A model generated the notes under the pieces. That model had not been told where the DNA came from and ran no database searches. It saw only the letters and a program-made list of their open reading frames with translations. Source: Mesobacillus harenae (GTDB taxonomy: Bacteria > Bacillota > Bacilli > Bacillales > Cytobacillaceae). From it: a stretch of DNA of 64,000 nucleotides. Within the stretch, counting starts at the first letter, position 1; every line of letters starts with the position of its first letter. Made by a program: the position numbers and the translations under genes. The stretch covers positions 88,770 through 152,769 of the forward strand of contig NZ_JABUNR010000013.1 in assembly GCF_013343715.1 (NCBI RefSeq). The letters run 5' to 3'. Of the stretch, positions 17,859-27,804 are shown piece by piece.

Positions 17859-18236
17859 TCAATTCCTTGCTGCTTTATCTACTGAGATCATACCATATAA
17901 GCAAGAAAAACCGAAAAATATAGATGTTTGCCAAAACCCTTCGTTAAATAAGAAATAAAAGCCAATCAAAGTTAATACTAGAACGATCACCCCTAAAAAA
18001 GAGGTTCGTTTTCCTTTGAAGAATTTTACTGTATGGTCAAAGCCATCTTCGATGATGCTGCCTAGAGATGTAACTCCTAAAATGAATGCCAACGCAGCTG
18101 CAAAGAATTCAAGCGGGTCTAATACAAATTCCACTACAAGCTCTGAGAAGACAAAAGGAAGAGGTATAGGAACCCATTGAATAAACAAATACCCACTAAC
18201 AAAACCTGTAATCAGCTGAATCAAATATTTAAGCAT
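17859..18236 (-). CDS. Predicted membrane protein, unrecognised
   Basis: A 125-residue protein I do not recognise. Four hydrophobic segments are visible, at about residues 4-22 (IQLITGFVSGYLFIQWV), 26-45, 47-62 and 80-115, separated by a charged loop GFDHTVKFFKGKRTS. No catalytic motif is seen. Its ribosome site GGGAGGG lies in the 3' arm of a hairpin (18239-18270) that also looks like a terminator for the CBS gene. It is inserted between ypbF and ypbG relative to B. subtilis, together with the CBS-domain gene. Confidence 0.75.
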   Translation of the reverse strand: MLKYLIQLITGFVSGYLFIQWVPIPLPFVFSELVVEFVLDPLEFFAAALAFILGVTSLGSIIEDGFDHTVKFFKGKRTSFLGVIVLVLTLIGFYFLFNEGFWQTSIFFGFSCLYGMISVDKAARN

Positions 18237-18238
18237 AA

Positions 18239-18270
18239 AAACCCTCCCATACCAATGTATGAAAGGGTTT
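18239..18270 (-). promoter_or_regulatory. Intercistronic hairpin covering a ribosome site
   Basis: On the minus strand AAACCCT pairs with AGGGTTT and inner CATAC with GTATG. The 3' arm contains GGGAGGG, the Shine-Dalgarno of the gene starting at 18236, and ends in five T. It may act as an attenuator, a terminator or a translational block. Confidence 0.55.
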
Positions 18271-18294
18271 AAGTTTTTTTCCTATATTCGAAAA

Positions 18295-18927
18295 TCAATC
18301 TTCGTAAATATCCAATATACGAAATCCTGAATCTTCGAGTTTTTGCACAAATTTGTTAATATTATCTTTCTTTTCGATTTTCATGACGATTCTTCGGACT
18401 AGTTTATCTGTTTCATCAAAAGTAACCAATGATATTATATGTTCATGGAAGTGGTGGGCAATTTCTGACAGCCTCGCGATTCTTCCTTCGAGCTCTATTG
18501 AAGTGAACGCAATCCTGACTCCTTTTCGGTTCATTCCAAATGCACTTTGAAACTGATCGAGTACGTCGCTGCGAGTAACCACACCTTTAAAGACTCGATT
18601 CTCATCTACTACTGCTAGAAGCGGAAAATCCTTTAGTTCAATCAAGGTAGATTCAAAAATTTCATTTCCCTGTAAATACTTTTCCTGGTAAACAGCAACA
18701 TCCTGTGCTTGCGTATTTTTTAAAAACTCTTCTTGGTTCTGCCCACTTTTAAAAAATTGTTCATATATTGCATTCCTGGTTACCACTCCAGCATACTGGT
18801 CAGCCTTTAAAACTGGCATTCCATCTATTTGATGGGCTTCAAGCCTTTCCAGCGCTTCTTGCAATGTTTCATTATACTCAACTTTAACGCACGAATAATT
18901 AGGTATCATTATACTTTTCACAAACAT
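18295..18927 (-). CDS. CBS-domain protein with C-terminal ACT-like domain (AcuB-type architecture)
   Basis: A 210-residue cytoplasmic protein with two CBS motifs (residues about 1-60, including IDGMPVLKADQYAGVVTRNA; and about 75-128, including FPLLAVVDENRVFKGVVTR). A C-terminal ACT-like region of about 75 residues (VRIAFTSIELEGRIARLSEI...FRILDIYED) follows. This CBS-CBS-ACT layout is that of AcuB, but the sequence is not close enough to name it. CBS pairs usually bind adenine nucleotides, so a sensory role is likely. The start has GAGGTGTG upstream. Not present at this locus in B. subtilis. Confidence 0.85.
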   Translation of the reverse strand: MFVKSIMIPNYSCVKVEYNETLQEALERLEAHQIDGMPVLKADQYAGVVTRNAIYEQFFKSGQNQEEFLKNTQAQDVAVYQEKYLQGNEIFESTLIELKDFPLLAVVDENRVFKGVVTRSDVLDQFQSAFGMNRKGVRIAFTSIELEGRIARLSEIAHHFHEHIISLVTFDETDKLVRRIVMKIEKKDNINKFVQKLEDSGFRILDIYED

Positions 18928-19090
18928 TTTTCACACCTCAGTCCAAATTAATTTTACATTACAATAGATTCAACAGCGGGTGAAAAAACCTCCTTAGTGT
19001 AGAAGGGTGAAAAGTTATTTCTATTGATAAATTTCGGAAGACTAGAAGCTACAATTTATTGGTTTATCCTTTTGACGAATAAATCATATA

Positions 19091-19549
19091 TTATTTATTC
19101 TCATGATAGAGGTTTATGTCATATTTGGTGTTCATTAATTCAAACACCAAATGGCGGCTTTTCCATTCATCTTCCTTTTTCCAAAGATCTTTGCTTTTAT
19201 CAATTATTTCACACCGTAAAGCGTGATACTCTTTTTCCGCCTTTTCTCTCTTTTCCCTAAGTAAATTCATCCAACCAAATGTGCCCACCACTATTACAAG
19301 CAAGTATAAATTTACACTATCACTGACGAATGCTGTAAACATTTGCGCAAATGAATAGGAATAAGGCTGAACCACTGTCAAAAATAAATAAAGGAAGAAA
19401 AAGAAGGCAAATGCCATTGTTAAGCACATGACAAGAATATGTCTGCTTTTCAAATTTTCAAATTTCCTTTTTCTTTTCACTACATTATCTAGCATCTTTT
19501 TTGCAGTTTGATCAGTCCGTTCATCAAGCATTAATATAGACGGTTCCAT
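19091..19549 (-). CDS. ypbF: DUF2663 family membrane protein (YpbF)
   Basis: A 152-residue protein with two central hydrophobic segments (ILVMCLTMAFAFFFFLYLF around residue 40 and LYLLVIVVGTFGWMNLL around 82). Charged N- and C-terminal helices flank them; the C-terminal part EKREKAEKEYHALRCEIIDK looks coiled-coil. The ATG at 19547-19549 (MEPSILMLDE) has a perfect AGGAGG; an earlier in-frame start sits on that site. Position before ypbE matches B. subtilis. Function unknown. Confidence 0.82.
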   Translation of the reverse strand: MEPSILMLDERTDQTAKKMLDNVVKRKRKFENLKSRHILVMCLTMAFAFFFFLYLFLTVVQPYSYSFAQMFTAFVSDSVNLYLLVIVVGTFGWMNLLREKREKAEKEYHALRCEIIDKSKDLWKKEDEWKSRHLVFELMNTKYDINLYHENK

Positions 19550-19692
19550 GGCTTCCTCCTCCTCTAAAACCATTATATGAACCTGTCCGAAAGGATATGA
19601 TATTTAAGATATAAGCCTGCTTGTCTGCAAAAATTAGTTTGATTCAGGGTCTTAGTAACCTTATCAATTTAATCATGAACTGCTATTTTAAA

Positions 19693-19721
19693 AGAGACCA
19701 GCAATATTCCAACTGGTCTCT
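19693..19721 (-). terminator. Intrinsic terminator after ypbE
   Basis: AGAGACCAG (19693-19701) pairs with CTGGTCTCT (19713-19721), followed on the minus strand by TTTTAAAAT. Confidence 0.75.
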
Positions 19722-19731
19722 GCTTGTATCA

Positions 19732-20448
19732 TTATAAAGGAATCGTTAACACCTGGCCGACCCAAATTTCATTATCTTTAATAGAATTCGCCTGTTTAAT
19801 AATCTCTATTCCCTCTTGGGATTTATAATATTTCATAGCAACGCGGTAGAGAGTTTCTTTGGCCTGTACCGTGTGATACACAACCTGATCATCTGCTAAA
19901 GGCTCCGCGGGTTCGCCTTCAGTTTCGTCTATTTCCGGTTGCTGCTGTTCCCGGCTGGGTTCCTTAACAGCAGCAGGAGCCTTTACCGCTTCACCAGTTG
20001 AAACGGAGGAAGAAGGAGTGTTCTTATTTCCTTCTTCAGAATTATCCGCAAGGGGGGCAATTACAGGTTCAGCCCTGTTACCACCAGTTTCAGCAGTGTC
20101 GTTTACTTTCTGTTCTTCTTTATCCACAGGGGGGGCGGTCTTCTCTATTAAATTAACCATCTCAAAACCTTTTCGCTCCCCGGCAATAGAATCTAAAGCA
20201 CTATTTCCAGTATCCGCGTCAAGATAGGAGTAGATACTGAAAATCGTTAATGGCAGTAAGATAAAGAATAGCACAAGCAGCCTAATCACAGGATATTTCA
20301 ATTTTAATTTAGTTTTGGGTACTTTTTGTTGATGAACCTCACTTCTGGGCGGAAGGGTGCCTGAATTTTCATCCTCTGCTAATTTGGGCCTGTCAATCTT
20401 CTTCCTTAAGCGTTCAGCTTGGTCTCGATAAGGAGTTTCCTTATTCAT
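19732..20448 (-). CDS. ypbE: LysM-domain membrane-anchored protein (YpbE)
   Basis: A 238-residue bitopic protein: a basic cytoplasmic N-terminus (residues 1-50), a single membrane segment (VIRLLVLFFILLPLTIFSIY, about 53-72), and a long low-complexity outer linker rich in E, P, A and T (about 95-185). A C-terminal LysM domain follows (YHTVQAKETLYRVAMKYY to WVGQVLTIPL) that should bind peptidoglycan. Its start codon lies 8 bases inside ypbD and has GGAGGAG, so translation is probably coupled. Role in the wall is inferred from the LysM only. Confidence 0.87.
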   Translation of the reverse strand: MNKETPYRDQAERLRKKIDRPKLAEDENSGTLPPRSEVHQQKVPKTKLKLKYPVIRLLVLFFILLPLTIFSIYSYLDADTGNSALDSIAGERKGFEMVNLIEKTAPPVDKEEQKVNDTAETGGNRAEPVIAPLADNSEEGNKNTPSSSVSTGEAVKAPAAVKEPSREQQQPEIDETEGEPAEPLADDQVVYHTVQAKETLYRVAMKYYKSQEGIEIIKQANSIKDNEIWVGQVLTIPL

Positions 20449-21040
20449 TCAGCATCTCCTCCCGTTCCGGAGTTTTATATTTTATATATACTCCTAAAAG
20501 GAAATCTATCAAAAAATGCATAAAGATTGTCACTGATAAATTTTCCGTCCAAAGATAGATAAATCCAATAAAAAAGCTCAAAAGAATGATATTTAAAAAT
20601 AAAAACCAGTTAAATAGGTAGCGGTAATGGACCAGAGCGAAAATCGTGCTGGAGATTAGTAATCCAAAGTGGGTTTGGATTACGCCACGAAAAAATATTT
20701 CTTCTCCCAGTGCGACAATAGCAGCAATAAAAGCGATATGAAGAATCTTTTTATTGCTAAAGATCCTTTTATTTAAGCCGCCATCATCATAACTTTTTTC
20801 CGGCAAGACCTTCATTAAGAATAGATCCGTCGCTACGATTAAAAGCGCTGCCGATCCACCAATCAATAGTATGTTAATATCGTTCCAATTAAATAATTGC
20901 AGGAATTCGGTAAAGTCATTAAACAAGAAAAAGCCAAAAATAAGCGAAAGCACCACAAGCAAAACCTGAGTTGCATAGAGGTGGAAAAGTAATTCCCTGT
21001 CCGAAAGCTGGTTAATTAATTCTGTATACTTATTTTTCAT
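20441..21040 (-). CDS. ypbD: CPBP family intramembrane metalloprotease (YpbD)
   Basis: Membrane protease-like protein of 199 residues with six or so membrane segments. The CPBP (Abi) motifs are seen: ALGEEIFFRGVIQ near residue 110 (EEXXXR), FALVHYRY near 138 (FXXXH), and HFLIDFLLG near 177 (HXXXD/N). Family members include type II CAAX prenyl endopeptidase relatives and bacteriocin self-immunity proteins; the substrate here is unknown. It starts 13 bases after recS and overlaps ypbE, so it belongs to the ypbB-recS-ypbD-ypbE operon. Confidence 0.88.
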   Translation of the reverse strand: MKNKYTELINQLSDRELLFHLYATQVLLVVLSLIFGFFLFNDFTEFLQLFNWNDINILLIGGSAALLIVATDLFLMKVLPEKSYDDGGLNKRIFSNKKILHIAFIAAIVALGEEIFFRGVIQTHFGLLISSTIFALVHYRYLFNWFLFLNIILLSFFIGFIYLWTENLSVTIFMHFLIDFLLGVYIKYKTPEREEMLNE

Positions 21041-21053
21041 CTTGTCAGCTCAC

Positions 21054-22547
21054 CTAGTTTAGTAATATCTGTTTCAATTCCTTTTTCCAATCAAAATTAT
21101 TAACATTGCTTTTCTCCGGTTGGGAATTCTTTTTCAAAAAAGAATCGGTATTTATCCCGCACGAACTGCAGCAGTCTTCAGGAGGTTTTAAAGCAGATTC
21201 AGCAAAATAGTTCAAAACATACTCACGCTTGCAACTGGTTAGCTGGACCAAATGAAGCATCTTTCTGATTTTAGTTTTTTTAAGTTCTAATCTTTGCTCG
21301 ATAAAAGTTTTTATTTTCTTTTTATATTCATCAGCTGTACTGCAGGATAAGTCTTCCATCAGCTTTGAGGCGACTCTCCACTGTGTATCTGTTAGACCGC
21401 AGTAATGCATGATTTCCTCTTTCTTAGACTCATGCACACTTAAATCAAAATCAGGGGCTAGCCATTCAATAAGACGGTCAATCTGAAACGGGTCTGGAAG
21501 TTCCTTTTCCGCAAGCTGATAAGCAAGCTGTTCATCACCTGTAGAATAAAGCAAAATCGCCAAACTCTTGTTTCCATCTCTTCCAGCTCTGCCAATTTCC
21601 TGAAGATATGACTCCAGCTGCATCGGCATGTGAAAATGAATAACATAACGGACGTTTTCCTTGTTTATTCCCATTCCAAATGCACTTGTTGCACAAATAA
21701 CATCAAGTTGGCCATATAAAAATTGCTGCTGAATTAAAATTCTGTCTTCCTGCTCAAGGCCTCCATGATAAGCCATCACCCTGCTATTACCATGAGATCT
21801 CAGCATGCTTGCTGTTTGTTCTGCAACCTTTTTACTGGAGAAATAAATTATGCCCGGTCCTTCTAAATCCTGAATTAACTCCTGTATGCGGTTTGATTTG
21901 TCCTGAAAAGTTTCGGTATGTTCAAAAGACATTGAAATAGCCGGTCTATCGACAGAGTATATTATTTCATTGCAGCTTTGAAGATTTAATGAACGAATTA
22001 TGTCCTCTCTAACTTCTTTTGTCGCTGTTGCAGTGAGGGCAAGAGTGATTGGATTTCCAAGCTTAGCACGGATCTCTCCTAATTTTAAATAATCAGGCCT
22101 GAAATCAAAGCCCCACTGTGAAATACAGTGAGCCTCATCTATGACAAAAAGAGAGATATTTATACTTTGCAGTTTTTCGTAAACTATAGGCATTCTAAGC
22201 ATTTCGGGCGAAATAAAAACATATTTATAACTTTGCAAATTGGAAAGCACATTTTTTTTTTGATGAGGAGTCAGAAAAGAATTTAAGGCAACCACTCTTT
22301 TCTCTCCTCTTGCTTTCATTTGCTCAACTTGATCCTGCATCAGAGAAAGCAATGGGGAAACAATAACGACCAGCCCATCAAAGATATATCCTGGTATTTG
22401 ATAACAAAGTGATTTGCCTGTTCCAGTTGGAAGCATAGCAAGAGCATGCTGCCCACTTAGGATAGTTTGCACAACTTCCTTCTGTCCGCTTCTAAATGTA
22501 TCATAGTGAAAATGTTTTTTTAGAAGAGCTTCTAAGTTTATGTTCAT
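21054..22547 (-). CDS. recS: RecQ-family ATP-dependent DNA helicase (RecS)
   Basis: 3'-5' DNA helicase for recombinational repair. The 497-residue protein has the helicase core: [16 protein letters not shown] (Walker A, near residue 40), [19 protein letters not shown] (DEAH with the RecQ aromatic loop, near 135), ALTATAT, and motif [13 protein letters not shown] written here as [11 protein letters not shown] near 330. A zinc-binding C-terminus (CCSSCGIN near 470) follows and the HRDC domain is absent, as in B. subtilis RecS (496 residues, ypbC), not the longer RecQ. It overlaps ypbB by 4 bases (ATGA). Confidence 0.95.
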   Translation of the reverse strand: MNINLEALLKKHFHYDTFRSGQKEVVQTILSGQHALAMLPTGTGKSLCYQIPGYIFDGLVVIVSPLLSLMQDQVEQMKARGEKRVVALNSFLTPHQKKNVLSNLQSYKYVFISPEMLRMPIVYEKLQSINISLFVIDEAHCISQWGFDFRPDYLKLGEIRAKLGNPITLALTATATKEVREDIIRSLNLQSCNEIIYSVDRPAISMSFEHTETFQDKSNRIQELIQDLEGPGIIYFSSKKVAEQTASMLRSHGNSRVMAYHGGLEQEDRILIQQQFLYGQLDVICATSAFGMGINKENVRYVIHFHMPMQLESYLQEIGRAGRDGNKSLAILLYSTGDEQLAYQLAEKELPDPFQIDRLIEWLAPDFDLSVHESKKEEIMHYCGLTDTQWRVASKLMEDLSCSTADEYKKKIKTFIEQRLELKKTKIRKMLHLVQLTSCKREYVLNYFAESALKPPEDCCSSCGINTDSFLKKNSQPEKSNVNNFDWKKELKQILLN

Positions 22548-23608
22548 GATTGATCCCCCAGCCTTGCCATGCTAAGACGAATTTCAAAATAATTGGCATC
22601 AGGAGCCTGTTCGCGAATATCCTTTAATTTCCGATAGGAAGCCACTGCTGCAACCTGCCCAATTCTCTGCTGTTTTTCTATAGTCACGTAGGGATTAATA
22701 TCAAAATCCTTTACAGATAAAGCTATTTCTACAATATGGTCCTCAATTGTACTTTTTTTCAAATTCCTAATAGAAGCGACCTGCTCCAGTGTATAACCCT
22801 TTAACAATAGCTGATAAGTTTTTTCAGCCGACACTGTTATCGAAATTCCAAACCCTGACTCTGTAACCAGCGACGCTAATAAAGGATAACGTTCTTTATG
22901 GGTGGTGATACTATAGATCACAAAGTGCAGTACATTAAGAAATTGGAGATGAAAGTAGCTCAGTTCCACGCCAGCCCTCTCAGCAGCCTGACGAGAGGTA
23001 AGTCCGATTCTGTTATAGCCAGTTAACCTCATTACAAAAAAAGAGGGTCTTAATTCGTTCCTTATTTCTGATTCTAAGCAATCAGCTAGTTCACTATAAA
23101 GGTTTTCTGCCAAAGTTTCACGGCTGTTAGACTGCCTGATGATAAAGCTTTTCACCCATTCAATTGTTTCTTTTCTTCTTTGAACGGGTATATAACTGTT
23201 CTGATGATGTATAAGGTTGGAACAAACCTGAATCAGCAGTGTTAACCTTTCCCATAATGGACCTTCCATATGTTGATATCTCAAACCTTGCAAATACCTT
23301 GGTTCGGGATTCGCTGTCTGACTTTCTAAAAGCCTTAGTCCTGACGATGTTAATCTATATCGAAGAGGTTCGTGCTGTTTGCTCACAAGATCCATTTTTT
23401 CAAGAGTCTCAGCTGTTTCGGTAAGATCTTCCCGGCGAATAGAGGGAAATGAATGGAAGAAAGGCGAAAGCTCAAACAAATGTGCATCCTGGATCGTCTG
23501 AGCTGACTTTTTCCCCTGAAACAGATGATACAGAGAAGAGAGCGTTCTCTCACCATTTATTTGTTTAAGGCAATAAAGGATTATCATTTCAAAATAAGAA
23601 ATCGTCAT
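22544..23608 (-). CDS. ypbB: Helix-turn-helix protein YpbB
   Basis: A 354-residue protein always found just upstream of the RecQ-type helicase in Bacillus, and probably its partner. The C-terminal part carries a helicase-associated helix-turn-helix (residues about 250-340), including [19 protein letters not shown] followed by [13 protein letters not shown]. That region resembles the HRDC-linked HTH missing from RecS, so YpbB may supply it in trans. The ATG at 23606-23608 (MTISYFEMI) has GGTGA upstream; an ATG four codons earlier lacks a site. Confidence 0.88.
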   Translation of the reverse strand: MTISYFEMIILYCLKQINGERTLSSLYHLFQGKKSAQTIQDAHLFELSPFFHSFPSIRREDLTETAETLEKMDLVSKQHEPLRYRLTSSGLRLLESQTANPEPRYLQGLRYQHMEGPLWERLTLLIQVCSNLIHHQNSYIPVQRRKETIEWVKSFIIRQSNSRETLAENLYSELADCLESEIRNELRPSFFVMRLTGYNRIGLTSRQAAERAGVELSYFHLQFLNVLHFVIYSITTHKERYPLLASLVTESGFGISITVSAEKTYQLLLKGYTLEQVASIRNLKKSTIEDHIVEIALSVKDFDINPYVTIEKQQRIGQVAAVASYRKLKDIREQAPDANYFEIRLSMARLGDQS

Positions 23609-23777
23609 TAGAATCACCATTCAATAAAAAATTAGGAATGCATGCATGAACACTCCACTGTTATCATAATAATAATATTGGCATTAAACCTGTCCTATTA
23701 ATTTTATTTTAGCATGAATATGCATGTAAGACTGTACTTTTTTGAATGACTATCTTTCTCAAAAGCTATTCTGATAA

Positions 23778-24152
<375 letters not shown>

Positions 24153-24171
24153 ATTTTTATCGTATGGCTCG

Positions 24172-24197
24172 AGCCCTTCATACCCTGAAGGGCTTTT
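24172..24197 (+). terminator. Intrinsic terminator after fer
   Basis: AGCCCTTCA (24172-24180) pairs with TGAAGGGCT (24186-24194), then TTTGTC. Confidence 0.82.
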
Positions 24198-24488
24198 GTC
24201 TGTTTGGAAACCACGATTGTTTTAAGTTATCACCAATCCTATTTGTTGTCTGTATCCTTTATAAGCACCTTGCATGCGTATAAATTGTTATTAGACCACC
24301 CCACACTTTTCGTCGGCCAGCAAAACAACTCGCATCTTTTGTTTATTTATTGTCGAATCATACGACTGCAACATAGAATTTATTAGCCTGGGATATCATA
24401 AGACCAGTCCAAAAAACTTTTTTTCTCGTTAATGTTATTAAATTAAGGAATGAAGCGTTTACATAAAAATATGAACATTTAATAGAAA
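24198..24488. other. Gene-free spacer between fer and serA
   Basis: About 290 bases with no reading frame that has a ribosome site and no riboswitch-like structure that I can see. Only the serA promoter that follows is identifiable. Confidence 0.6.
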
Positions 24489-24517
24489 TTGACAGATGAA
24501 TATTCGCCCTGTAAAAT
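24489..24517 (+). promoter_or_regulatory. SigA promoter of serA
   Basis: TTGACA (24489-24494), a 17-base spacer and TAAAAT (24512-24517), 36 bases before the serA ATG. This is an almost consensus promoter. Confidence 0.78.
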
Positions 24518-24553
24518 AATCAGAAAATTAGTGTATCTTTTAGGGGGATCGTT

Positions 24554-26128
24554 ATGTATCAAATTCTTGTGGCTGATTCCATAAACAAAGAAGGGCTACA
24601 GCCGCTCTTAGAACTGAAAAACGCCAACATTATCCAAGAGAAAGTTGATTCACCTGAAGTCGACCTGAGCACAGTGGATGCTCTGCTAGTTCGAAGTGCT
24701 ACAAAAGTTACTGACGAACTATTAGATAAAATGCCGAGTCTGAGAATTATTGCTCGAGCAGGTGTCGGTGTCGACAACATTGATGTTAATGCTGCTACCC
24801 GTCGCGGAATTATTGTGGTAAATGCACCAGATGGGAATACGATTTCGACAGCAGAACATACCTTTGCTATGATGGCATCGCTAATGAGAAACATTCCTCA
24901 AGCACACCAATCTGTAAAGAATTATGAGTGGAAACGCAACCAGTATATTGGCTCAGAACTTTATGGGAAGACGTTAGGAATTGTCGGGATGGGCCGGATT
25001 GGGACAGAATTAGCAAAAAGGGCAAAGGTTTTTGGCATGAACGTGAACGTATTTGATCCGTTCCTTACTAAGGAGCGAGCTAAAAACCTAGGAGTAGAAT
25101 CCTCTGATTTAGAAACAGTTCTAAAACAGGCTGACATCATATCTGTACATACCCCTCTTACTAACGAAACAAGGGGACTTATTAATGAACAGACCCTTCC
25201 TTTAACCAAAAAGGGAGTTTACTTGCTTAACTGTGCCAGAGGCGGAATTATAGATGAGCTAGCACTCGCTAAGTTTATTGAAATGGGCCATGTCGCTGGC
25301 GCTGCTCTGGATGTTTTCGAAGTCGAGCCTCCAGGTGACCATCCGCTGCTAAAACTCGACAGCGTAATCGTAACACCTCATTTAGGGGCTTCAACAAGGG
25401 AAGCTCAGTTAAATGTTGCCACTCAGGTAGCACGCGAGGTTAGAGAGTACTTTGAAGAGAAACCTGTATCAAATTCAATCAACCTTCCAGCTATTTCTAA
25501 AGATGTATTCCAAAAGATCCGCCCTTTCCACCAGCTTGGCAAACAAATGGGTTCTATTTTATCCCAATGTATCAAAAAAGGGGTAAATGAGCTCAGCATT
25601 ACTTATTCTGGGACAGTTGCCGATTTAGAAACTTCCTACTTAACAAAAGCATTATTGGCCGGCTTCTTTAGAAATCGAATCGATGTTAATGTGAATGAAG
25701 TAAATGCAATGCACACTGCTAAAGAACGTGGCATCACCGTTGGAGAGAAAATCTCTTCCAATACTCACGGTTACGCAAACAGCATATCCGTAACTGCTAA
25801 AGGCGAGGACAGTGTATTTACAATTCAAGGAACATATATTGAGAACTATGGGCCGAGAATTGTTAATTTGAATGGTTTTAATATCGATTTCCACCCTGAA
25901 GGAAATCTCCTCTATATTCAGCACATGGACCGCCCGGGTGTTATTGGCCGTGTTGGTCAAATAATTGGAGATCTTGGCATTAATATTGCGGCAATGCAGG
26001 TGGGAAGAAAAGAAGCTGGCGGTGAAGCGATCATGGTCTTGTCATTTGACAAACAAGTTGATGATAAAATTGTTGATATTCTTTCTAAATTGGATGATAT
26101 TGTTTCAATCAATAGGATTTTACTCTAA
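24554..26128 (+). CDS. serA: D-3-phosphoglycerate dehydrogenase
   Basis: First step of serine synthesis, oxidising 3-phosphoglycerate with NAD. The 524-residue long-type enzyme has a substrate/nucleotide-binding core with [16 protein letters not shown], the Rossmann motif [17 protein letters not shown] near residue 140, and the catalytic triad regions [13 protein letters not shown] and [12 protein letters not shown]. An intervening ASB domain (about 325-445) and a C-terminal ACT domain ([20 protein letters not shown], about 452-524) follow, the latter suggesting serine feedback control. Length agrees with B. subtilis SerA (525). Monocistronic, between a strong promoter and a clear terminator. 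Confidence 0.97.
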   Translation: MYQILVADSINKEGLQPLLELKNANIIQEKVDSPEVDLSTVDALLVRSATKVTDELLDKMPSLRIIARAGVGVDNIDVNAATRRGIIVVNAPDGNTISTAEHTFAMMASLMRNIPQAHQSVKNYEWKRNQYIGSELYGKTLGIVGMGRIGTELAKRAKVFGMNVNVFDPFLTKERAKNLGVESSDLETVLKQADIISVHTPLTNETRGLINEQTLPLTKKGVYLLNCARGGIIDELALAKFIEMGHVAGAALDVFEVEPPGDHPLLKLDSVIVTPHLGASTREAQLNVATQVAREVREYFEEKPVSNSINLPAISKDVFQKIRPFHQLGKQMGSILSQCIKKGVNELSITYSGTVADLETSYLTKALLAGFFRNRIDVNVNEVNAMHTAKERGITVGEKISSNTHGYANSISVTAKGEDSVFTIQGTYIENYGPRIVNLNGFNIDFHPEGNLLYIQHMDRPGVIGRVGQIIGDLGINIAAMQVGRKEAGGEAIMVLSFDKQVDDKIVDILSKLDDIVSINRILL

Positions 26129-26187
26129 AGGGATCGATAGGACCTCTTAGATACTCTTTTTAAAACGATAGCTCTCCTAATCAGAAG

Positions 26188-26212
26188 GCCGGAAAAATTT
26201 CCGGCTTTTTTT
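26188..26212 (+). terminator. Intrinsic terminator after serA
   Basis: GCCGGAAA (26188-26195), a 2-base loop and TTTCCGGC (26198-26205), then seven T. Confidence 0.9.
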
Positions 26213-26261
26213 ATGTTTACCTATTATAGAGTTCCAAGTTACGGATAATATGCGTTGTCTG

Positions 26262-26352
26262 CACCCTGCTCCAGCCCTAGCCAGTTTTCTGCAACCCTAG
26301 CTTCCATGAGTATCTTGCGAGGAGCCCATAGCCTTCGAGCAGCTTTAGGTCA
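26262..26352. repeat. Dispersed intergenic repeat, copy E (reverse orientation)
   Basis: Its reverse complement contains CTCGAAGGCTATGGGCTCCT, CGCAAGATACTCATGGAAGC and AAAACTGGCTAGGGCTGGAGC. It matches the second half of the copies at 3842-3925 and 9333-9408 and lacks the GTTCTTT hairpin. Confidence 0.65.
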
Positions 26353-26426
26353 CATATGCTCACTAAAGTTCTTTTCCTTATCGCTCATGCAATTTAATAT
26401 TTACCTTTAACTAATATTAAAGCAGT

Positions 26427-27359
26427 TTAATTTTGTGAGATTTTCAGGATTTGCTGAGGATGAATCCTGTCTGATTTTAGTTCATTTAAAGCCTTTAACT
26501 CTTTAACAGAAGTATTTGTTTTAGCGGCTATGTGAACGAGAGTATCACCTGCTGAAACGATATATTGTTTGGAATCATTCTTCTTCACGAAAAGCTGCTG
26601 ACCAGGAATAATCTGGCTCCCTTTCACATCATTCTCGCTTTTAATCACCTCTACCGTTGAATCGTATTTTTGCGAAATAGACCAAAGCGTTTCCCCAGGC
26701 GAAACTGTATGAATAATTCCATCTACAGACTTCTGTTCTGTTTTATTGTCTGTTGGTTCGTAGATGTTAGGGTCTTGGCTTTTCAGTCCAGCTGCAGCCT
26801 CCATTGTTGAACGACTATCCCGTCCTGCACTTGCTGCGTATACTGATTGCCCTACTTCTGCCTCTCCCAGAGCTACAGCAGGATCAAAGGCATTTTCTTT
26901 GCCGTAGGTCCACTTGTTCTGATGAACCTCAAAGTGAAGATGAACACCGGATGAATCACCAGTATTCCCCATCTGTCCGATTTTTTCTCCTTGCTTAACA
27001 GGTTGTCCTTCAGTTACAAGTCTTTTATTTAAATGTGCATACACGGTTTCAAATCCATTTTCATGTGAAATAAATATGACATGTCCATAAGAATAAGAGT
27101 AATAGGATTTTGTAACCACACCATTATCTACCGAATAAATTGGTGATTTAAATTCTGCTGCAATATCAATTCCTTTATGATTACCCTGTCTTGTGCCGAA
27201 TCCATCAGTGATTACCCCATCTGAAGGCCAGATCCAATGAGCAGTTACTTCCTCAATATTAACAGTTTGAGCCTGAATACTTTTCCCGCCCAGAAACAGC
27301 AAGCTTATAAAAAAAGCCATAATTCCCGCAATCAGGAATCGTTTTATGTAGTCTCTCAT
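26427..27359 (-). CDS. Secreted M23 peptidase with two C-terminal LysM domains
   Basis: Probable peptidoglycan endopeptidase of 310 residues. It has an N-terminal signal segment (FLIAGIMAFFISLLFLGG), an M23 (lysostaphin-like) domain at about residues 45-150 with the zinc ligands in GNHKGIDIA and HLHFEVHQN, and two LysM repeats near the end (HTVSPGETLWSISQKYDSTV and YIVSAGDTLVHIAAKTNTSV). The ATG at 27357-27359 has AAGGAGG seven bases upstream; upstream in-frame starts have none. It lies alone between serA and rsiX, a place it does not have in B. subtilis. Whether it serves growth or sporulation cannot be told from the sequence. Confidence 0.9.
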   Translation of the reverse strand: MRDYIKRFLIAGIMAFFISLLFLGGKSIQAQTVNIEEVTAHWIWPSDGVITDGFGTRQGNHKGIDIAAEFKSPIYSVDNGVVTKSYYSYSYGHVIFISHENGFETVYAHLNKRLVTEGQPVKQGEKIGQMGNTGDSSGVHLHFEVHQNKWTYGKENAFDPAVALGEAEVGQSVYAASAGRDSRSTMEAAAGLKSQDPNIYEPTDNKTEQKSVDGIIHTVSPGETLWSISQKYDSTVEVIKSENDVKGSQIIPGQQLFVKKNDSKQYIVSAGDTLVHIAAKTNTSVKELKALNELKSDRIHPQQILKISQN

Positions 27360-27674
27360 TTTTTTCCTCCTTAACATTTGTACTTCTATCCACCCTATGA
27401 CAAGCCTTTTTAGAATAGAACAAACTGTCATCGGCAGAGGCCTTCAAAAAGCACATTTGTTATTATGTGGAAAGTCTTCACTCTTTTATGCATAAAAAAG
27501 GAAAAAGATTAGATAAGCAGTCGGTCCGTTGATGCTGACATCTTTCCGGATTGAATGAGCCAGCGGAGAAAAGAATTAAAGCACAAGCTCTTCGGAACAA
27601 GCAAAAAAAACATCTTGTTCCTGCGAAAATCATGCAATTAACAGTTTTCCTTAATGGCCAGCCCAAACAAACCA

Positions 27675-27775
27675 AATGCAAGCCGGCTGTTTAGCTTTGA
27701 CAAACGCAGGAGAGGCTTAAACATCTGGAGGGAATCGCTTTCGAGGGGCTAGACATTGGAGCTAGATCGCATTCA
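27675..27775. repeat. Dispersed intergenic repeat, copy F (degenerate)
   Basis: It retains GCCGGCTGTTTAGCTTTGAC, TCGAGGGGCTAGACATTGGA and GCTAGA; the GTTCTTT hairpin is missing. The rest of the 27360-27674 gap holds no gene that I can support. Confidence 0.6.
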
Positions 27776-27778
27776 ATT

Positions 27779-27804
27779 AAAAAAGGGCCAAACATTGGCC
27801 CTTT
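27779..27804 (-). terminator. Intrinsic terminator overlapping the rsiX stop
   Basis: AAAGGGCCAA (27782-27791) pairs with TTGGCCCTTT (27795-27804) around a 3-base loop. The minus strand continues TTTTTTAATT. Confidence 0.85.

Noticed and set aside
24198..24553. A T-box or other leader for serA
   Set aside because: The promoter at 24489-24517 leaves only about 30 bases of leader, too short for a T-box or riboswitch.
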